From Metallyticus violacea (Eukaryota; Arthropoda; Insecta; Mantodea; Metallyticidae), in NCBI GenBank assembly GCA_030762175.1, contig CM060831.1, positions 81,731,501 to 81,795,500 of the forward strand: DNA of 64,000 nucleotides, written 5' to 3'. A program made the translations under genes and the position numbers. The notes beneath the pieces were generated by a model. That model did no database searches. It worked only from the letters and a program-made list of their open reading frames with translations, and had not been told where the DNA came from. Below, piece by piece: positions 50,501 through 56,203 of the stretch. Numbering within the stretch: position 1 is the first letter of the stretch; each line of letters starts with the position of its first letter.

Positions 50501-53500
50501 TCAAGACTTTGTAGCAAGGGTGACACATACAGACAATCTTTGATGTGTCCCCATAGGCAGAAGACACAGGGAGTTAGATCCTGGGACCTGGAAGGCCAGT
50601 TTTCAAAACAGTTATCATTATTCCCTGCTCATCTGATACAGCAATGAGGTAGCTAGTTGCTCAGAAAATAACAAATGACGCTATAATAATGGGGTGGGGC
50701 ACCCATCCTGATGGAACAGGAAATGGTAGGAATCTTCTTGCACTTAGGGAAACAACCAATGCTATATCATACCCAGGTTTGTATGTCCAATTACAGTGTT
50801 TTCAATAAAGAATGGTCCCATAAAGTTTACGAGATGACATTGTGCAGAAAATGCTCACTTTAGGAGAATTACAGTCATATTTGACAAATTCATGAGGATT
50901 CTGGGTACCCCATATTAGACAATTATGTCTGTTAACTTTACCAATTTTGTGGAATGTCGCTTTGTCATTAAAGATTATGTGTATCAAGAAATTGACATCT
51001 TCCATATATTCTTACACTAGGATACAAAACTCATAACATTGTTGTTTGTCATTTCGTTTCAACTGTTGCAAGAGTTGCAATTTATATGGCTTCATACACA
51101 CTCTTACGTAGTGTCTTCCCAACCGTCATGCATGGTACTTGCATCAAGTGGGATGCTCTATAAACTGTTTTACATTGAAGGAATGGTAATAAATTTCATT
51201 TGATGATAAAGCCATTTAAAAGTTATAGCTCTGTTGCCAGTAGAACACATCTGATGGGACAGAATATATGTGAAATTCAGTTTTAAACTTATTTCACACA
51301 AATAAAACATTACAAAAAATGTATTATTGAACCGTTTCTATAGATCACCCTTAAAAAGTGTAATAATAAAAGCCATATTACTTACTGCTCCTTGATTTCT
51401 GTATACTCTTCATTTTTTCCTATATCTGTTTCACTTGCTTCTTCTGTGTCTGAAAAACAAATTTAACTGTAAATATAAAATACACAGGAAGGATAACTCT
51501 ATGAAAAATCAACAGTCCCAAAAATTATCTTCTACTAAAATGGAAACAGGTACATATTTATATAAAGGTTTGTCTTCCAATGACTTCATTTTTACACAAC
51601 TTTGTTAAAATGACCAGTCGAAAAATATTCATGTGTTACTAAATAAGATAGCACTTTCATATTCCTTATTTTATGTAAGTAAATGAAGTTTAGTGTAAAA
51701 AATGAATACCTAAGTTTAGGATTCATATAGAGTGTTTTTCTTCTTGAAGTCATACAATAAGATATTTGATATGGAATCTTTATGAATGAGTGACATTTTT
51801 AACATCTGGTCCCCAGGAGAAGATATATTATATACAAGGCTATGCGGATGACATAGCATTGATTATACAGAGGGTGCCAAACAATGTATACACACTTCAA
51901 GCAAAGAAAAAAAAATGTGTTAACATAACAAAACTGAATTCACACAAACAGCAAATGATGAGCACTAATCATCTTCATACTTTTACAGTTACAACAGTTG
52001 CTCAAAATGCCCACCATTGGCATCAATACACTTCTGAGTACGTTGAACTACTGATTGAGCAGCGTTTGTGAAACTGTCCTCAGTGATTGCATTTTCTTTT
52101 TCAATTTCTTTTAGAAGTGCTGCCAGCATTGCTGGTTTTCTATGGTATACAACATCATTAAGAGTTCCCCATAGGAGGAAGTCCAGAAGAATTAGATCTG
52201 GAGAACACGGTGGCAACTGAATCGGACCTCTTTGTCCTATCCAGTGCCTTGGATCTAGTGTGCAGGACATGTTGCTGTGTGAGATCTCCTAGATTGGCCA
52301 TTGTGAACACTGCACATGGTACCATGAGTCTCAAATTTATCTCGAATGCATGCAATTGTTACTTGCATTGGCAGTTCTGTTCTGTACACATGCCCCATTT
52401 CCTTTGAACTTCAACAACATTCTCGGTTTTCCAATACCACTTCAAAATTGCTTTCTAATATTCAAATGATAATTTTGGCTTCATTTTGTTGTAGCAACGC
52501 TAGGATAATGTAATGTGGGTCACATCTGTTTACAGAACATTATACAATAATCTTGGTTCCATTTGTTCATTGTTGATTTACCTGTCACATGGCAAAGTTA
52601 TCACAATGTAGGTGAGTTGCATCTGTTTATAGAACATCATACTACACATTACTGTAGTGTTTCAGTCCAACTTTGAAATATATTAAATAGATATTACTGT
52701 GAAAATGTGTATACATTTTTTGGCACCCTCGGTATTTGGGAAATTCCTAATACAGTCTCAGATATAATGAATTATGGGCTTAGAAAAATTCACAGCTTGT
52801 GTCCACAGGAAGATATTTCTATTAATTCTAGAAAAAAGTTGTTGTCGCTTTTACTAAGAGGAGGGATCTTAAAGGCCTAGGAAATCTCAAACTGGGCAGC
52901 TCAATCCTGGAATATTCTGAGTCAGTTAAATATCTAGGCCTTGTACTGGACTGTCTTGGAATAATCATACTGACCATATTCTCCATAGAGCCAGGTGCTC
53001 TCTTGTAGCCACCAAATGCACTATCAGAATTACCTTGGATCTAAAGCTACATATTAGCCATTGACTGTATGTTGCAATGGTCAGGGCCAGATATCCTACG
53101 GTGCCATTGTCTGGTGGCAGAAAACATTACAGACCACCATAGCAGTTAAGTTTACCAAGCTACAGACAACAGCACCTCTATGTTTCATGGGGCCTTCAGA
53201 AGTAATCTAACCATTGCACTGGAGGCTCGGTTGAGTTTCCCTTCCATGTACATCTATTTACAAGCAGAGGATAGGCTTAATGCATATTGAGATGTGGTGG
53301 CAGCAATATTTCTAAATATAAATAATATGAAGAATGCATAGAAAGATTGGCATCTTCTGGCACTACACAAGGGGTAGTTACAAAAAATTCAAACTTCTCA
53401 GTTTTCCAAAGGAAAAGCAGAATCATAGGTAAGGCATGTTTCCTCTTTTAATATAACATAAGGAATCAGATTATACATGTGTGTGCAAGTACAGAAAAAA

Positions 53501-55331
53501 TATTCAAAACAGGCTTTCACCACAGTTTTATAAACATTAATAGCAGTATGTCTACAGATACTGCACAATTTATTGATATCTTACGATACCACATTTTGCT
53601 ACATCATGAATAGTATAGGGTGTAACAAAAGTTTCTGATGCAGGTAAATGCTGAATATTTAGCAAATTTATTATTATTATCCACATAAAGTAGGATTAAA
53701 TTTTGTTTAGTTTTATGTAACATGAATGTTTATTAGCAATAATATGTATATAGTTCTTGTTATTCAAGACAATGCAAGACATGCAATGCAAGACAAGACA
53801 AAATTATCTGTGTGTTTGACGATTTCATGCTCAGTCACACGATCCCTCACTCGATCTATCAGCCCATTACGATTTGTTGGCTTGGAGTTCAAAACATACT
53901 ATCTTATAATCTGCTCTATTGAGTTAAGTCTAGTGAATTTCCATGCCAATCTTCCCATACTCTAATGCAGTTTTTCTTTATTTCATCAAGAGTGTGCTTA
54001 GCTGTGTGTTACTTTGCTTAATCTTGCATCAAAACTGCAAAGATCTGGTTTTTTTAATGGTGTTTAACACCCGTTTTTACTACTGAGGCACCACAGGCAG
54101 TGAACACTGGCGATGCATGAGATGAAATGATATAATGGGAAAGGGTTTTTTAAGGAAGGAAATGTTCCGGGCCTAACTTCAGGGTACCACCCTGGCATTT
54201 GCCATTTATGACTGAGGAAAACCTGAAAAAAACCTCAGTCAGGGAGGACAGTCCTGATGGGATTCCACCCCAGACTTCCCACTCACGAATCTGCCTTAAT
54301 GACCTCGGCCAGCTGTGGTGGTTTTTTGAGTGAGGCTTATTTGCAAATCGGATATGAATCCTTAGAAGTTTGCCTTAAGGGCTATCCTCTGTGTATACTT
54401 CATTTAACATGTTCTCTTAAGACTAAATCCAATCAGATACATTCTTTTGACTTCATATAAACCTCACTCTCTGAACATAAGCTCTCCCCCATATCTGACT
54501 GCGGCAATGCCTACTGACAGTCATGTGTGAAATGCTTTTATTTGCAGAACAATAATATTCTGAAAAATTTAAGTCTTTAAACTACACTCCGAGTTCCTAC
54601 AACAATCTTGTCCTTCATCCGTTCTGTTATTTTTCTTTGTGTTTGAGTTACCCATTTGCTCGGTCAGCCTGAATGTCTAGCATCATTAACTGAACCATCC
54701 ATGTGATTCTTCCATTTTAAAGCTGTTACTGGCGACATTTTCAGAAGCTTCTCAATTCCTGCATATCAATTTTACACTCCTGAATAAAGCTTGAATTTGG
54801 GACTGTTTATGCTCACATTTTGTTGGTGCTATGGGATACTGAAGGAATTAAAATGTCTCATCAAAATCTTTAATAGCAAATGTATCTGTAATAAAAAAAT
54901 TTTTAATATTCATTTGAATAAGAACACATGGGAAAATTTGCTATTTGTAAGCATATGTCAGAAACTTTTGTTACACTTTCATGTAATGATTAATTGTACT
55001 GATAAACCCTAAATTTTAATTTTTCATATTCTGCAAGAAAGTTAGGCCAGTGGTATGCAAATGAAATGTTTCTTACCACTAAAAAAGACCATATGCAATA
55101 TCTCTTAACTGATTTCATAATTTCAATAGTTTTATCTCAATATAAGAAATGACTGAGCATGCTTTAAGTAAATTTCTGTCCTTAACAATGATGTGTTTAA
55201 CCACAGAATTCTTGTGAGCAATTTGTACAACAAATGTTTAAACAATAATAATTTTTGGTTCCAAAAATGAAAATATTTTCAAAATGTATGAATTAAATAA
55301 CATAACAACACAAGTGCCTCAGAAACTTTTG

Positions 55332-55392
<61 letters not shown>

Positions 55393-56203
55393 TAACACTA
55401 ATAATAAAAGTAGATAAAGATAAAACACAGAGAAAGAGTTACACTTGAAATTGCTATATTTCAAGTGTGACTCTTTCTCTATAGCAATATAGCAATTTCA
55501 AGTGTAACTCTTTCTCTGTGTTTTATCTTTATCTACTTTTATTATTAGTGTTAATGTGTTACATTGTTAATAGTGTTTCTTTATTTTTATTTTTCATATA
55601 TATACATATATAGCCATTCTCCAATATAAATAACCATTCCATTCACGAGGAAATGACTGCTGATACCATTTAAAATGTGGAGAATAAGTGGTGAAAAACT
55701 GTTGCAATCCTTTGAGGGGGGGGGGGGAGATTAGGTTAATAAAGACTTGAGAAAAGTAACTGATGGATAGCTTCACTAAATTATGAAATCAAACCAAATA
55801 TGAAAATGTCCACTTTATGTAGATTGTATCTGAGAAAGAAAAGGACTTCACCCTTGGATAACAATACACTTGATAAGGTGATATTCAAGGTCCTAATTAT
55901 AAGAACTGACCCATATATTGAGTTTCAATAAATGCTTTATCTTTCATTCTCTATAATCTTATGAAAAAAAAAAAACACATTTAAAATTGAAAGTATAGCG
56001 CAGATACTTCAGAGCACTAGTATCATTACCCGTGCATATACTGCTTTGCTGACAGATCACTTATTCAATTACTTGCCTTCATCGCTCTCATCTTGATCAT
56101 CATTTTCACGGTCCTCGTCTAGATCGTCGTCATTGTCATCTTCGAAGTCGTACTCATCATGCAAATAAGCCGAAGAATATGGTGATCCATGATGAGATGA
56201 CAT
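11417..56203 (-). CDS. Sds3: Sds3/SUDS3, SIN3-HDAC co-repressor subunit (eight exons)
   Basis: Sds3 bridges and dimerises the SIN3-histone deacetylase complex in the nucleus. Coding exons on the - strand: 56203-56077, 51449-51386, 44523-44410, 40712-40511, 32660-32483, 22308-22206, 16809-16725 and 11512-11417. Together they make 969 bases, 322 residues plus stop; human SUDS3 has 328. Every junction keeps frame. Order: acidic N-terminus, DTEEASETD motif, [16 protein letters not shown] coiled coil (about residues 64-165), [11 protein letters not shown], a basic [15 protein letters not shown] block (about 174-188), then the C-terminal domain with [13 protein letters not shown] and [13 protein letters not shown]. 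Splice sites are GT-AG except intron 1, which is GC-AG. The Met at 56299 would add 32 residues, but its context is weak (CTC before ATG); the Met at 56203 has AAAC before ATG and is preferred. The gene looks intact. Family assignment is near certain; expression is inferred. Confidence 0.96.
12150..12180. repeat. GT/GC alternating simple repeat
   Basis: Alternating purine-pyrimidine tract (GTGTGTGTGTGCGCGCGCG followed by TGCACGCAC). It is of the type that can adopt Z-DNA. Confidence 0.8.
12416..12640. repeat. inverted-repeat module with CTGANGATG motif
   Basis: Imperfect inverted repeat: GCTGGAGAAGAGAATCCCAG at about 12434 is answered by CTGGAATTCTCTTCTCCAGC near 12580-12599. The arms run about 85 bases around a less conserved centre. 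Because of the symmetry, both strands show similar open frames ([10 protein letters not shown] on each); I do not treat these as genes. Similar ends occur on Penelope-like elements, which is the probable origin. Confidence 0.7.
12643..12901 (-). repeat. SINE-B copy 2
   Basis: Inverted copy with its poly-A tail as oligo-T at 12643-12652. It has the GGTACCACCCTGGCATTTGC block and a tRNA-like head with GGGATTCGAACCCCAGAC near 12838-12856 (+ strand). Confidence 0.87.
13150..15050 (+). pseudogene. DDE transposase remnant split by another transposon
   Basis: An IS630/Tc1-superfamily transposase can be followed across several frames. An N-terminal part lies at 13160-13645. The first catalytic-strand region ([13 protein letters not shown]) begins right after the inserted element at 14379. 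Then come [20 protein letters not shown], a [15 protein letters not shown] segment near 14635-14660 and [14 protein letters not shown] near 14850-14890. Stops and frameshifts are frequent and the first catalytic Asp appears to be lost. The element at 13648-14378 interrupts it exactly between TA dinucleotides. Confidence 0.8.
13648..14378 (+). mobile_element. GAGGGTGCC-family transposon, copy 1
   Basis: Flanked by TA on both sides (13646-13647 and 14379-14380). The ends read CCGAGGGTGCCAAAA and, inverted, TTTTGGCACACTCTG. The + strand keeps a transposase C-terminus: [20 protein letters not shown] near 14065-14120 and then an [16 protein letters not shown] end near 14222-14260. The 5' part is non-coding and contains repeated GATGTTCTGTAAACAGATGT blocks. 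It is an internally deleted, non-autonomous copy. Confidence 0.88.
15060..15505. other. unassigned intronic stretch
   Basis: No gene or repeat recognised. Confidence 0.4.
15508..15720 (+). mobile_element. possible pogo/Tigger-like terminus
   Basis: CAGTGATACCTCGATCTATC at 15508 resembles the terminal repeat of pogo/Tigger elements (CAGTG-TACCT class). I could not find the opposite end or a transposase, so this is a tentative solo end. Confidence 0.35.
15721..16138. other. unassigned intronic stretch
   Basis: A - strand open frame of 118 codons exists here, but it is low-complexity Ser/Leu-rich and resembles no protein I know. It may be the opposite strand of an old transposon next to the pogo-like end. 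Confidence 0.35.
16139..16421 (-). repeat. SINE-A copy 5
   Basis: Standard SINE-A core (TTATTTACGGACACTCTTTT, GGGCGTGAAACAACAGATAA) with a decayed tRNA-like head at 16350-16420. Confidence 0.85.
16725..16809 (-). CDS. Sds3: Sds3 exon 7
   Basis: Acceptor CTTTTTCAG, donor GTAAGT. Encodes [19 protein letters not shown] then IISAIGTEA, the strand-rich C-terminal domain. The Trp codon preceding it is split with exon 6. Confidence 0.94.
17291..17448. repeat. 79-bp tandem duplication
   Basis: Two copies beginning at 17291 and 17370, each with ATTGGACATCCCTGTTAGTG and GAATGAAAGCAAAACAA, differing at a few positions. Confidence 0.9.
18190..21110 (-). pseudogene. LINE with endonuclease and reverse transcriptase, FADD family
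   Basis: Non-LTR retrotransposon on the - strand. From its 5' side: an endonuclease C-terminus near 21097-20900 ([18 protein letters not shown] and ISASNHFPL), a linker, then the reverse transcriptase. At 20016-19360 this has [33 protein letters not shown], the palm motif [10 protein letters not shown] and the thumb. The region at 19262-18516 ends with a CPMC...HCILEC zinc-knuckle-like end. A few stops and frameshifts break it and the 5' end is missing. Related fragments lie at 33300-33975 and 49090-50257. The clade is not assigned. Confidence 0.88.
21113..21600 (-). mobile_element. Penelope-like element 3' end
   Basis: Read on the - strand, [20 protein letters not shown] and [10 protein letters not shown] are the coding tail seen in Penelope-like elements of insects. 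It is followed by a non-coding end with CTGATGATGTCCTCC, GCTCTAACGGACCACAGC and AGAAACTTTTAATTATAA. The preceding GIY-YIG and reverse transcriptase are not present, so this is a short 3' fragment. Confidence 0.65.
22206..22308 (-). CDS. Sds3: Sds3 exon 6
   Basis: Acceptor GTTTACAG, donor GTAAGT. Encodes a Ser/Thr-rich linker ([20 protein letters not shown]) and [13 protein letters not shown], matching RIEDGKLYYDKRW of SUDS3. It ends inside the Trp codon. Confidence 0.94.
23694..23922. repeat. inverted-repeat element with CTGANGATG-like motif
   Basis: Left arm from CTAGTTAAAATATTTAAAAA to CCCATGGGATAAGTTCAG; right arm CTGAACTTTCCCATGGGAAT to TTAAGTATTTTAACTAG. The arms are about 57 bases. The loop carries, on the - strand, TTGATGATGTGAAC...TTCACGAAACATG. 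Confidence 0.8.
24163..24597. repeat. 219-bp tandem duplication
   Basis: Two copies, starting at 24163 and 24382, share TTCAATAATTTGCTAAGTG, CCTTCCCTCTGCATCAGCAA and GGCAGAGATAAAAAGGAAAC. They differ by small indels in A-runs. Confidence 0.92.
25150..28290 (-). pseudogene. Jockey-type LINE, decayed (gag-like ORF1 and pol)
   Basis: On the - strand, 28279-27890 encodes a gag-like ORF with a zinc-knuckle region ([17 protein letters not shown]) near 28085-28040, and 27566-27312 gives its C-terminal part. Lower coordinates carry pol. A reverse transcriptase segment near 25590-25450 reads as a [16 protein letters not shown] stretch followed by QYADDILIY, with many stops. Order and motifs fit Jockey-clade elements. 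No intact ORF2 remains. Confidence 0.82.
28610..29960 (-). pseudogene. Jockey-type LINE, second decayed copy
   Basis: Parallels 25600-26300 of the first copy block by block: GTTTGTGGAAGCCCAAGGAA versus GTTTGTGGAAGCTCAAGTGA, and GCCCTGGACTTTGCTGGGGT versus GCCCTGGACTTCGTTGGGGT. The parallel breaks near 29035 and resumes near 29494 because about 450 bp of unrelated DNA lies between. Confidence 0.8.
29038..29493. other. unidentified insert inside a LINE
   Basis: Visibly richer in G+C than its surroundings and absent from the parallel LINE copy. A 67-codon + strand frame (29275-29478) is present, but I recognise no family in any frame. No clear inverted ends or target duplication are visible. 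It could be a fragment of another transposon or of a gene. Confidence 0.5.
31146..32295 (+). mobile_element. Tc1/mariner-superfamily transposon with intact ends
   Basis: TA-flanked, with ends CAGGGCGATTATAAAGT and the inverted ATTTTATAATCGCCCTG. The + strand transposase is decayed but ordered: [53 protein letters not shown], a QDGVPPH-like segment near 31915-31935 and a C-terminus near 32100. The motifs match insect elements of the type that reads SDEATFH...QDGAPPH. Stops and frameshifts make it inactive. Confidence 0.87.
32483..32660 (-). CDS. Sds3: Sds3 exon 5
   Basis: Acceptor GTTTGTAG. Encodes [20 protein letters not shown], then [20 protein letters not shown] and on to PIRKP. This is the most conserved block of the family. 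It ends at a G before GTAGAG, leaving a phase-1 join to exon 6. Confidence 0.96.
32998..33293 (-). repeat. SINE-A copy 6 with target duplication
   Basis: Complete - strand SINE-A. The flanks share GAACATC (32990-32996 and about 33299-33305), a short target-site duplication outside the oligo-T tail and the tRNA-like head. Confidence 0.88.
33300..33975 (+). pseudogene. LINE reverse transcriptase fragment, FADD family
   Basis: The + strand reads [20 protein letters not shown], then [18 protein letters not shown]. After frameshifts it gives [14 protein letters not shown] and SRTVTEK segments and a palm relic [13 protein letters not shown] near 33795-33835, where the catalytic Asp pair is lost. 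It is the same family as the LINE at 18190-21110, in opposite orientation. Confidence 0.8.
33997..34236 (-). repeat. SINE-A copy 7, head truncated
   Basis: The core is intact but the tRNA-like head stops inside the B box (GGGATTAAACCCGCG) and gives way to unrelated TTATTATAGG. The right end may have been deleted. Confidence 0.87.
34976..35276 (+). repeat. SINE-A copy 8 with 11-bp target duplication
   Basis: The only + strand SINE-A copy. The head begins CAGTCCCGGTGATGTAGTTG with B box GCGTTCAAACCCGG. The tail ends GTGTCCGTAAATAAA. TTATTCATTGT flanks both sides (34965-34975 and 35277-35287). Confidence 0.93.
36183..36410. repeat. 117-bp tandem duplication
   Basis: Two nearly identical copies starting at 36183 and 36300 (ATGTAAGTACATGATAATTA, CCTCCTAGGGGGAAAAGAAA). 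The near identity indicates a recent event. Confidence 0.95.
37599..38798 (-). mobile_element. Tc1-like transposon, decayed
   Basis: TA-flanked ends: CACACTAAGAGGCAAAAAAA at the left and, inverted, CACTGAGGAAAAAA at the right. The - strand at 38415-38206 encodes [20 protein letters not shown] then [12 protein letters not shown], the DDE-domain segment of Tc1 transposases. [14 protein letters not shown] stretch follows near 38150-38180 after a frameshift. Inactive. Confidence 0.88.
38906..40425 (+). mobile_element. Penelope-like element with inverted duplicated ends
   Basis: The centre (about 39390-40180, +) encodes reverse transcriptase pieces: [20 protein letters not shown] (YIDD catalytic box), [18 protein letters not shown] and [27 protein letters not shown] endonuclease relic follows ([16 protein letters not shown]). 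About 430 bp at the left (38906-39345) is an inverted copy of the right end (about 39995-40425). The N-terminal half of the protein is missing. It ends some 85 bp from Sds3 exon 4. Confidence 0.88.
40511..40712 (-). CDS. Sds3: Sds3 exon 4
   Basis: The acceptor follows TATGTTCAAG; donor GTAGGT. Encodes a charged coiled-coil stretch, [20 protein letters not shown] and [18 protein letters not shown], then [10 protein letters not shown]. These match SUDS3 segments VERNYIKEKKAAVKEFE and [12 protein letters not shown]. Confidence 0.96.
41570..42480 (-). mobile_element. Penelope-like fragment interrupted by a SINE
   Basis: The - strand at 42391-42050 encodes a GIY-YIG relic: [27 protein letters not shown] and [19 protein letters not shown]. 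The non-coding end with GGCTGAGGATGGAATG lies near 41690-41705. SINE-B copy 3 sits between (41778-42042). Confidence 0.78.
41778..42042 (-). repeat. SINE-B copy 3 with 11-bp target duplication
   Basis: CTCTGGTGGAG occurs at 41767-41777 and again at 42043-42053. Between them lie the oligo-T tail, the SINE-B core and a tRNA-like head (GATTCAAACCCCAGACC near 41981). Confidence 0.93.
42493..42890 (-). pseudogene. LINE endonuclease fragment
   Basis: The - strand reads [20 protein letters not shown], then [12 protein letters not shown] and FSHLDLS, the order seen in the endonuclease domain of Jockey/R1-type LINEs (GDFNAHHPLWGS...SHIDL). The catalytic Asp of GDFNAHH is replaced by Tyr. Fragment only. 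Confidence 0.82.
42960..43187. repeat. 114-bp tandem duplication
   Basis: Two copies starting at 42960 and 43074 share CATATCTGATTGAGATTAAA and GACCGAAGAGAAATGCCAG with scattered substitutions. Confidence 0.9.
43570..44010 (-). pseudogene. LINE C-terminal fragment
   Basis: The - strand near 43820-43700 reads LPFMRRG-like and [16 protein letters not shown] segments with [13 protein letters not shown]. This resembles the zinc-knuckle (CPLCG...HLL.EC) tail of LINE pol proteins. Short and decayed. Confidence 0.5.
44410..44523 (-). CDS. Sds3: Sds3 exon 3
   Basis: Acceptor ATTTACAG, donor GTAAGT. Encodes [20 protein letters not shown] then [17 protein letters not shown], the start of the dimerising coiled coil. 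Nearly the same as SUDS3 [17 protein letters not shown]. Phase 2 at both ends. Confidence 0.97.
45313..46066 (-). mobile_element. GAGGGTGCC-family transposon, copy 2
   Basis: TA-flanked (45311-45312, 46067-46068); begins CAGAGGGTGCCAAAA and ends with its diverged inverse (TTTTTGTCACCCTAGG). It is the reverse orientation of copy 1, with a decayed transposase C-terminus on the - strand and the GTGAGTCACATCTGTTTACA blocks at its right. Confidence 0.88.
46090..47590 (-). mobile_element. Penelope-like element remnant with palindromic end
   Basis: The - strand at 47180-46980 encodes GIY-YIG C-terminal relics ([20 protein letters not shown] and [17 protein letters not shown]). The region 47230-47590 reads as the preceding reverse transcriptase linker. 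Its end at 46772-46978 is a large inverted repeat, and a further small one lies at 46125-46215. Stops throughout. Confidence 0.75.
47599..47914 (-). repeat. SINE-A copy 9 with poly-A tail
   Basis: Full copy with an oligo-T tail at 47599-47611 and a tRNA-like head at 47845-47914. It carries a small internal duplication of GTGCCGTAAATGTATGACAT (about 47728 and 47751). Confidence 0.9.
48049..48110 (+). repeat. tRNA-like module
   Basis: CTCCTTGGTCTAGTGGTAAG (A-box-like) followed by GGGTTCAGTTCCCAG (B-box-like) at correct spacing. It lacks a complete cloverleaf and sits just upstream of a SINE-B. It is probably the head of another SINE rather than a working tRNA gene. Confidence 0.55.
48143..48421 (+). 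repeat. SINE-B copy 4 with target duplication
   Basis: Complete copy: head with GGTCTGGGATTCAAATCC, the GGCAAATGCCAGGGAGGTAC block, and a tail ending ATTAAACACCATTAAAAAAA. TTCATGAGG flanks both sides (48134-48142 and 48422-48430). Confidence 0.93.
49090..49233 (+). pseudogene. LINE reverse transcriptase fragment, left part
   Basis: Decayed FADD-family reverse transcriptase ending in a QRTTDN-like stretch. It is interrupted at a TA by the transposon at 49234-50086 and continues at 50087. Confidence 0.65.
49234..50086 (+). mobile_element. GAGGGTGCC-family transposon, copy 3
   Basis: TA-flanked; starts CAGAGGGTACCAAAA, ends TTTTTTGACACCGTCTG. It keeps more transposase than the other + copy: HWIG near 49706, then [20 protein letters not shown] and [20 protein letters not shown], ending [12 protein letters not shown] at 49967. 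The frame is open over the last 74 codons. The 5' half is non-coding with repeated GATGTTCTGTAAACAGATGT blocks. Confidence 0.9.
50087..50257 (+). pseudogene. LINE reverse transcriptase fragment, right part
   Basis: Continues the fragment left of the transposon: [20 protein letters not shown] and [16 protein letters not shown], matching [16 protein letters not shown] of the LINE at 18190-21110. Cut off at 50258 by another transposon. Confidence 0.8.
50258..51352 (-). mobile_element. Tc1/mariner-superfamily transposon, decayed
   Basis: The left end AGGGTGTCCTAAAGTCC has a weak inverse near 51341-51352 (TAGATCACCCTT). The - strand at 51005-50805 encodes [20 protein letters not shown] then [10 protein letters not shown] and [11 protein letters not shown], the central catalytic segment of insect transposases reading SDE.TFH..GKVNRHN. 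The right end lies 33 bp from the Sds3 exon 2 donor. Confidence 0.8.
51386..51449 (-). CDS. Sds3: Sds3 exon 2
   Basis: Acceptor TGTTTTTCAG, donor GTAAGTAA. Encodes [20 protein letters not shown] then EQ (first Asp codon split with exon 1). Human SUDS3 has DTEDASETDLAKHDEEDY...EMKEQ at this place. Confidence 0.95.
51785..51867 (+). pseudogene. Jockey-type LINE fragment, left part
   Basis: Reads [11 protein letters not shown] at 51837-51869, the YADD catalytic box of a reverse transcriptase. It is broken off exactly at a TA by the transposon starting at 51868. Confidence 0.8.
51868..52732 (-). mobile_element. GAGGGTGCC-family transposon, copy 4
   Basis: TA-flanked (51866-51867, 52733-52734). 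Ends CAGAGGGTGCCAAAC and inverse TTTTTTGGCACCCTCG. The - strand at 52270-51989 carries the best transposase C-terminus of the family: [20 protein letters not shown] and [20 protein letters not shown], ending [12 protein letters not shown]. Open over 93 codons. Confidence 0.9.
52733..53330 (+). pseudogene. Jockey-type LINE fragment, right part
   Basis: Across frames: [20 protein letters not shown], an [18 protein letters not shown] segment near 52912-52950, [20 protein letters not shown] and [12 protein letters not shown]. This is the order of Jockey reverse transcriptase after the YADD box. Stops are frequent. Confidence 0.82.
53617..54978 (-). mobile_element. Tc1/mariner-superfamily element with nested SINE
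   Basis: Inverted ends: GGGTGTAACAAAAGTTTCTG at 53619 and its inverse CAGAAACTTTTGTTACACTT near 54959-54978. The - strand carries faint transposase traces (a helix-turn-helix-like [16 protein letters not shown] stretch near 54690 and a C-terminal [20 protein letters not shown] stretch near 53920-53990). SINE-B copy 5 lies inside. Confidence 0.7.
54049..54321 (-). repeat. SINE-B copy 5
   Basis: Oligo-T tail at 54049-54055, GGTACCACCCTGGCATTTGC core and tRNA-like head at 54255-54321. Inserted in a DNA transposon. Confidence 0.88.
55337..55386. repeat. TA microsatellite
   Basis: About 25 AT/TA dinucleotides in a row, directly at the left end of the palindromic element that follows. Confidence 0.95.
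55387..55580. mobile_element. palindromic MITE-like element, copy 2
   Basis: Arms 55387-55458 and 55489-55560 are perfect complements over 72 bases (ACACATTAACACTAATAATA at the outer end). The 30-base centre repeats part of the arm. The same family occurs at 826-965. No coding capacity; perfect arms suggest recent formation. Confidence 0.85.
56077..56203 (-). CDS. Sds3: Sds3 exon 1, coding part
   Basis: Starts [20 protein letters not shown] and continues through an acidic run ([20 protein letters not shown]) before the split Asp codon. ATG 56203 is preceded by AAATAAAC, a favourable insect context. The open frame extends upstream to another ATG at 56299 with a stop before it. Confidence 0.88.

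Larger units (their letters stand above)
44524..51385 (-). other. Sds3 intron 2
   Basis: GT-AG intron (donor GTAAGTAA). Holds two GAGGGTGCC-family transposons, Penelope-like palindromes and coding relics, SINE-A copy 9, a tRNA-like module, SINE-B copy 4, a split LINE fragment and a Tc1/mariner element. 44540-45310 and 48430-49080 show no recognisable element. Confidence 0.9.
51450..56076 (-). other. Sds3 intron 1 (GC-AG)
   Basis: The donor reads GAAG|GCAAGTAA on the - strand; the acceptor is TTTTTCAG. Holds a Jockey-type LINE split by a transposon, a Tc1/mariner element with a nested SINE-B, and a 72-bp-arm palindromic element next to a TA microsatellite. 55000-55320 and 55590-56070 show nothing else. 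Confidence 0.9.

Noticed and set aside
55279..55464. A frame with repeated Ile-Tyr residues
   Set aside because: It is a translation of the TA microsatellite.
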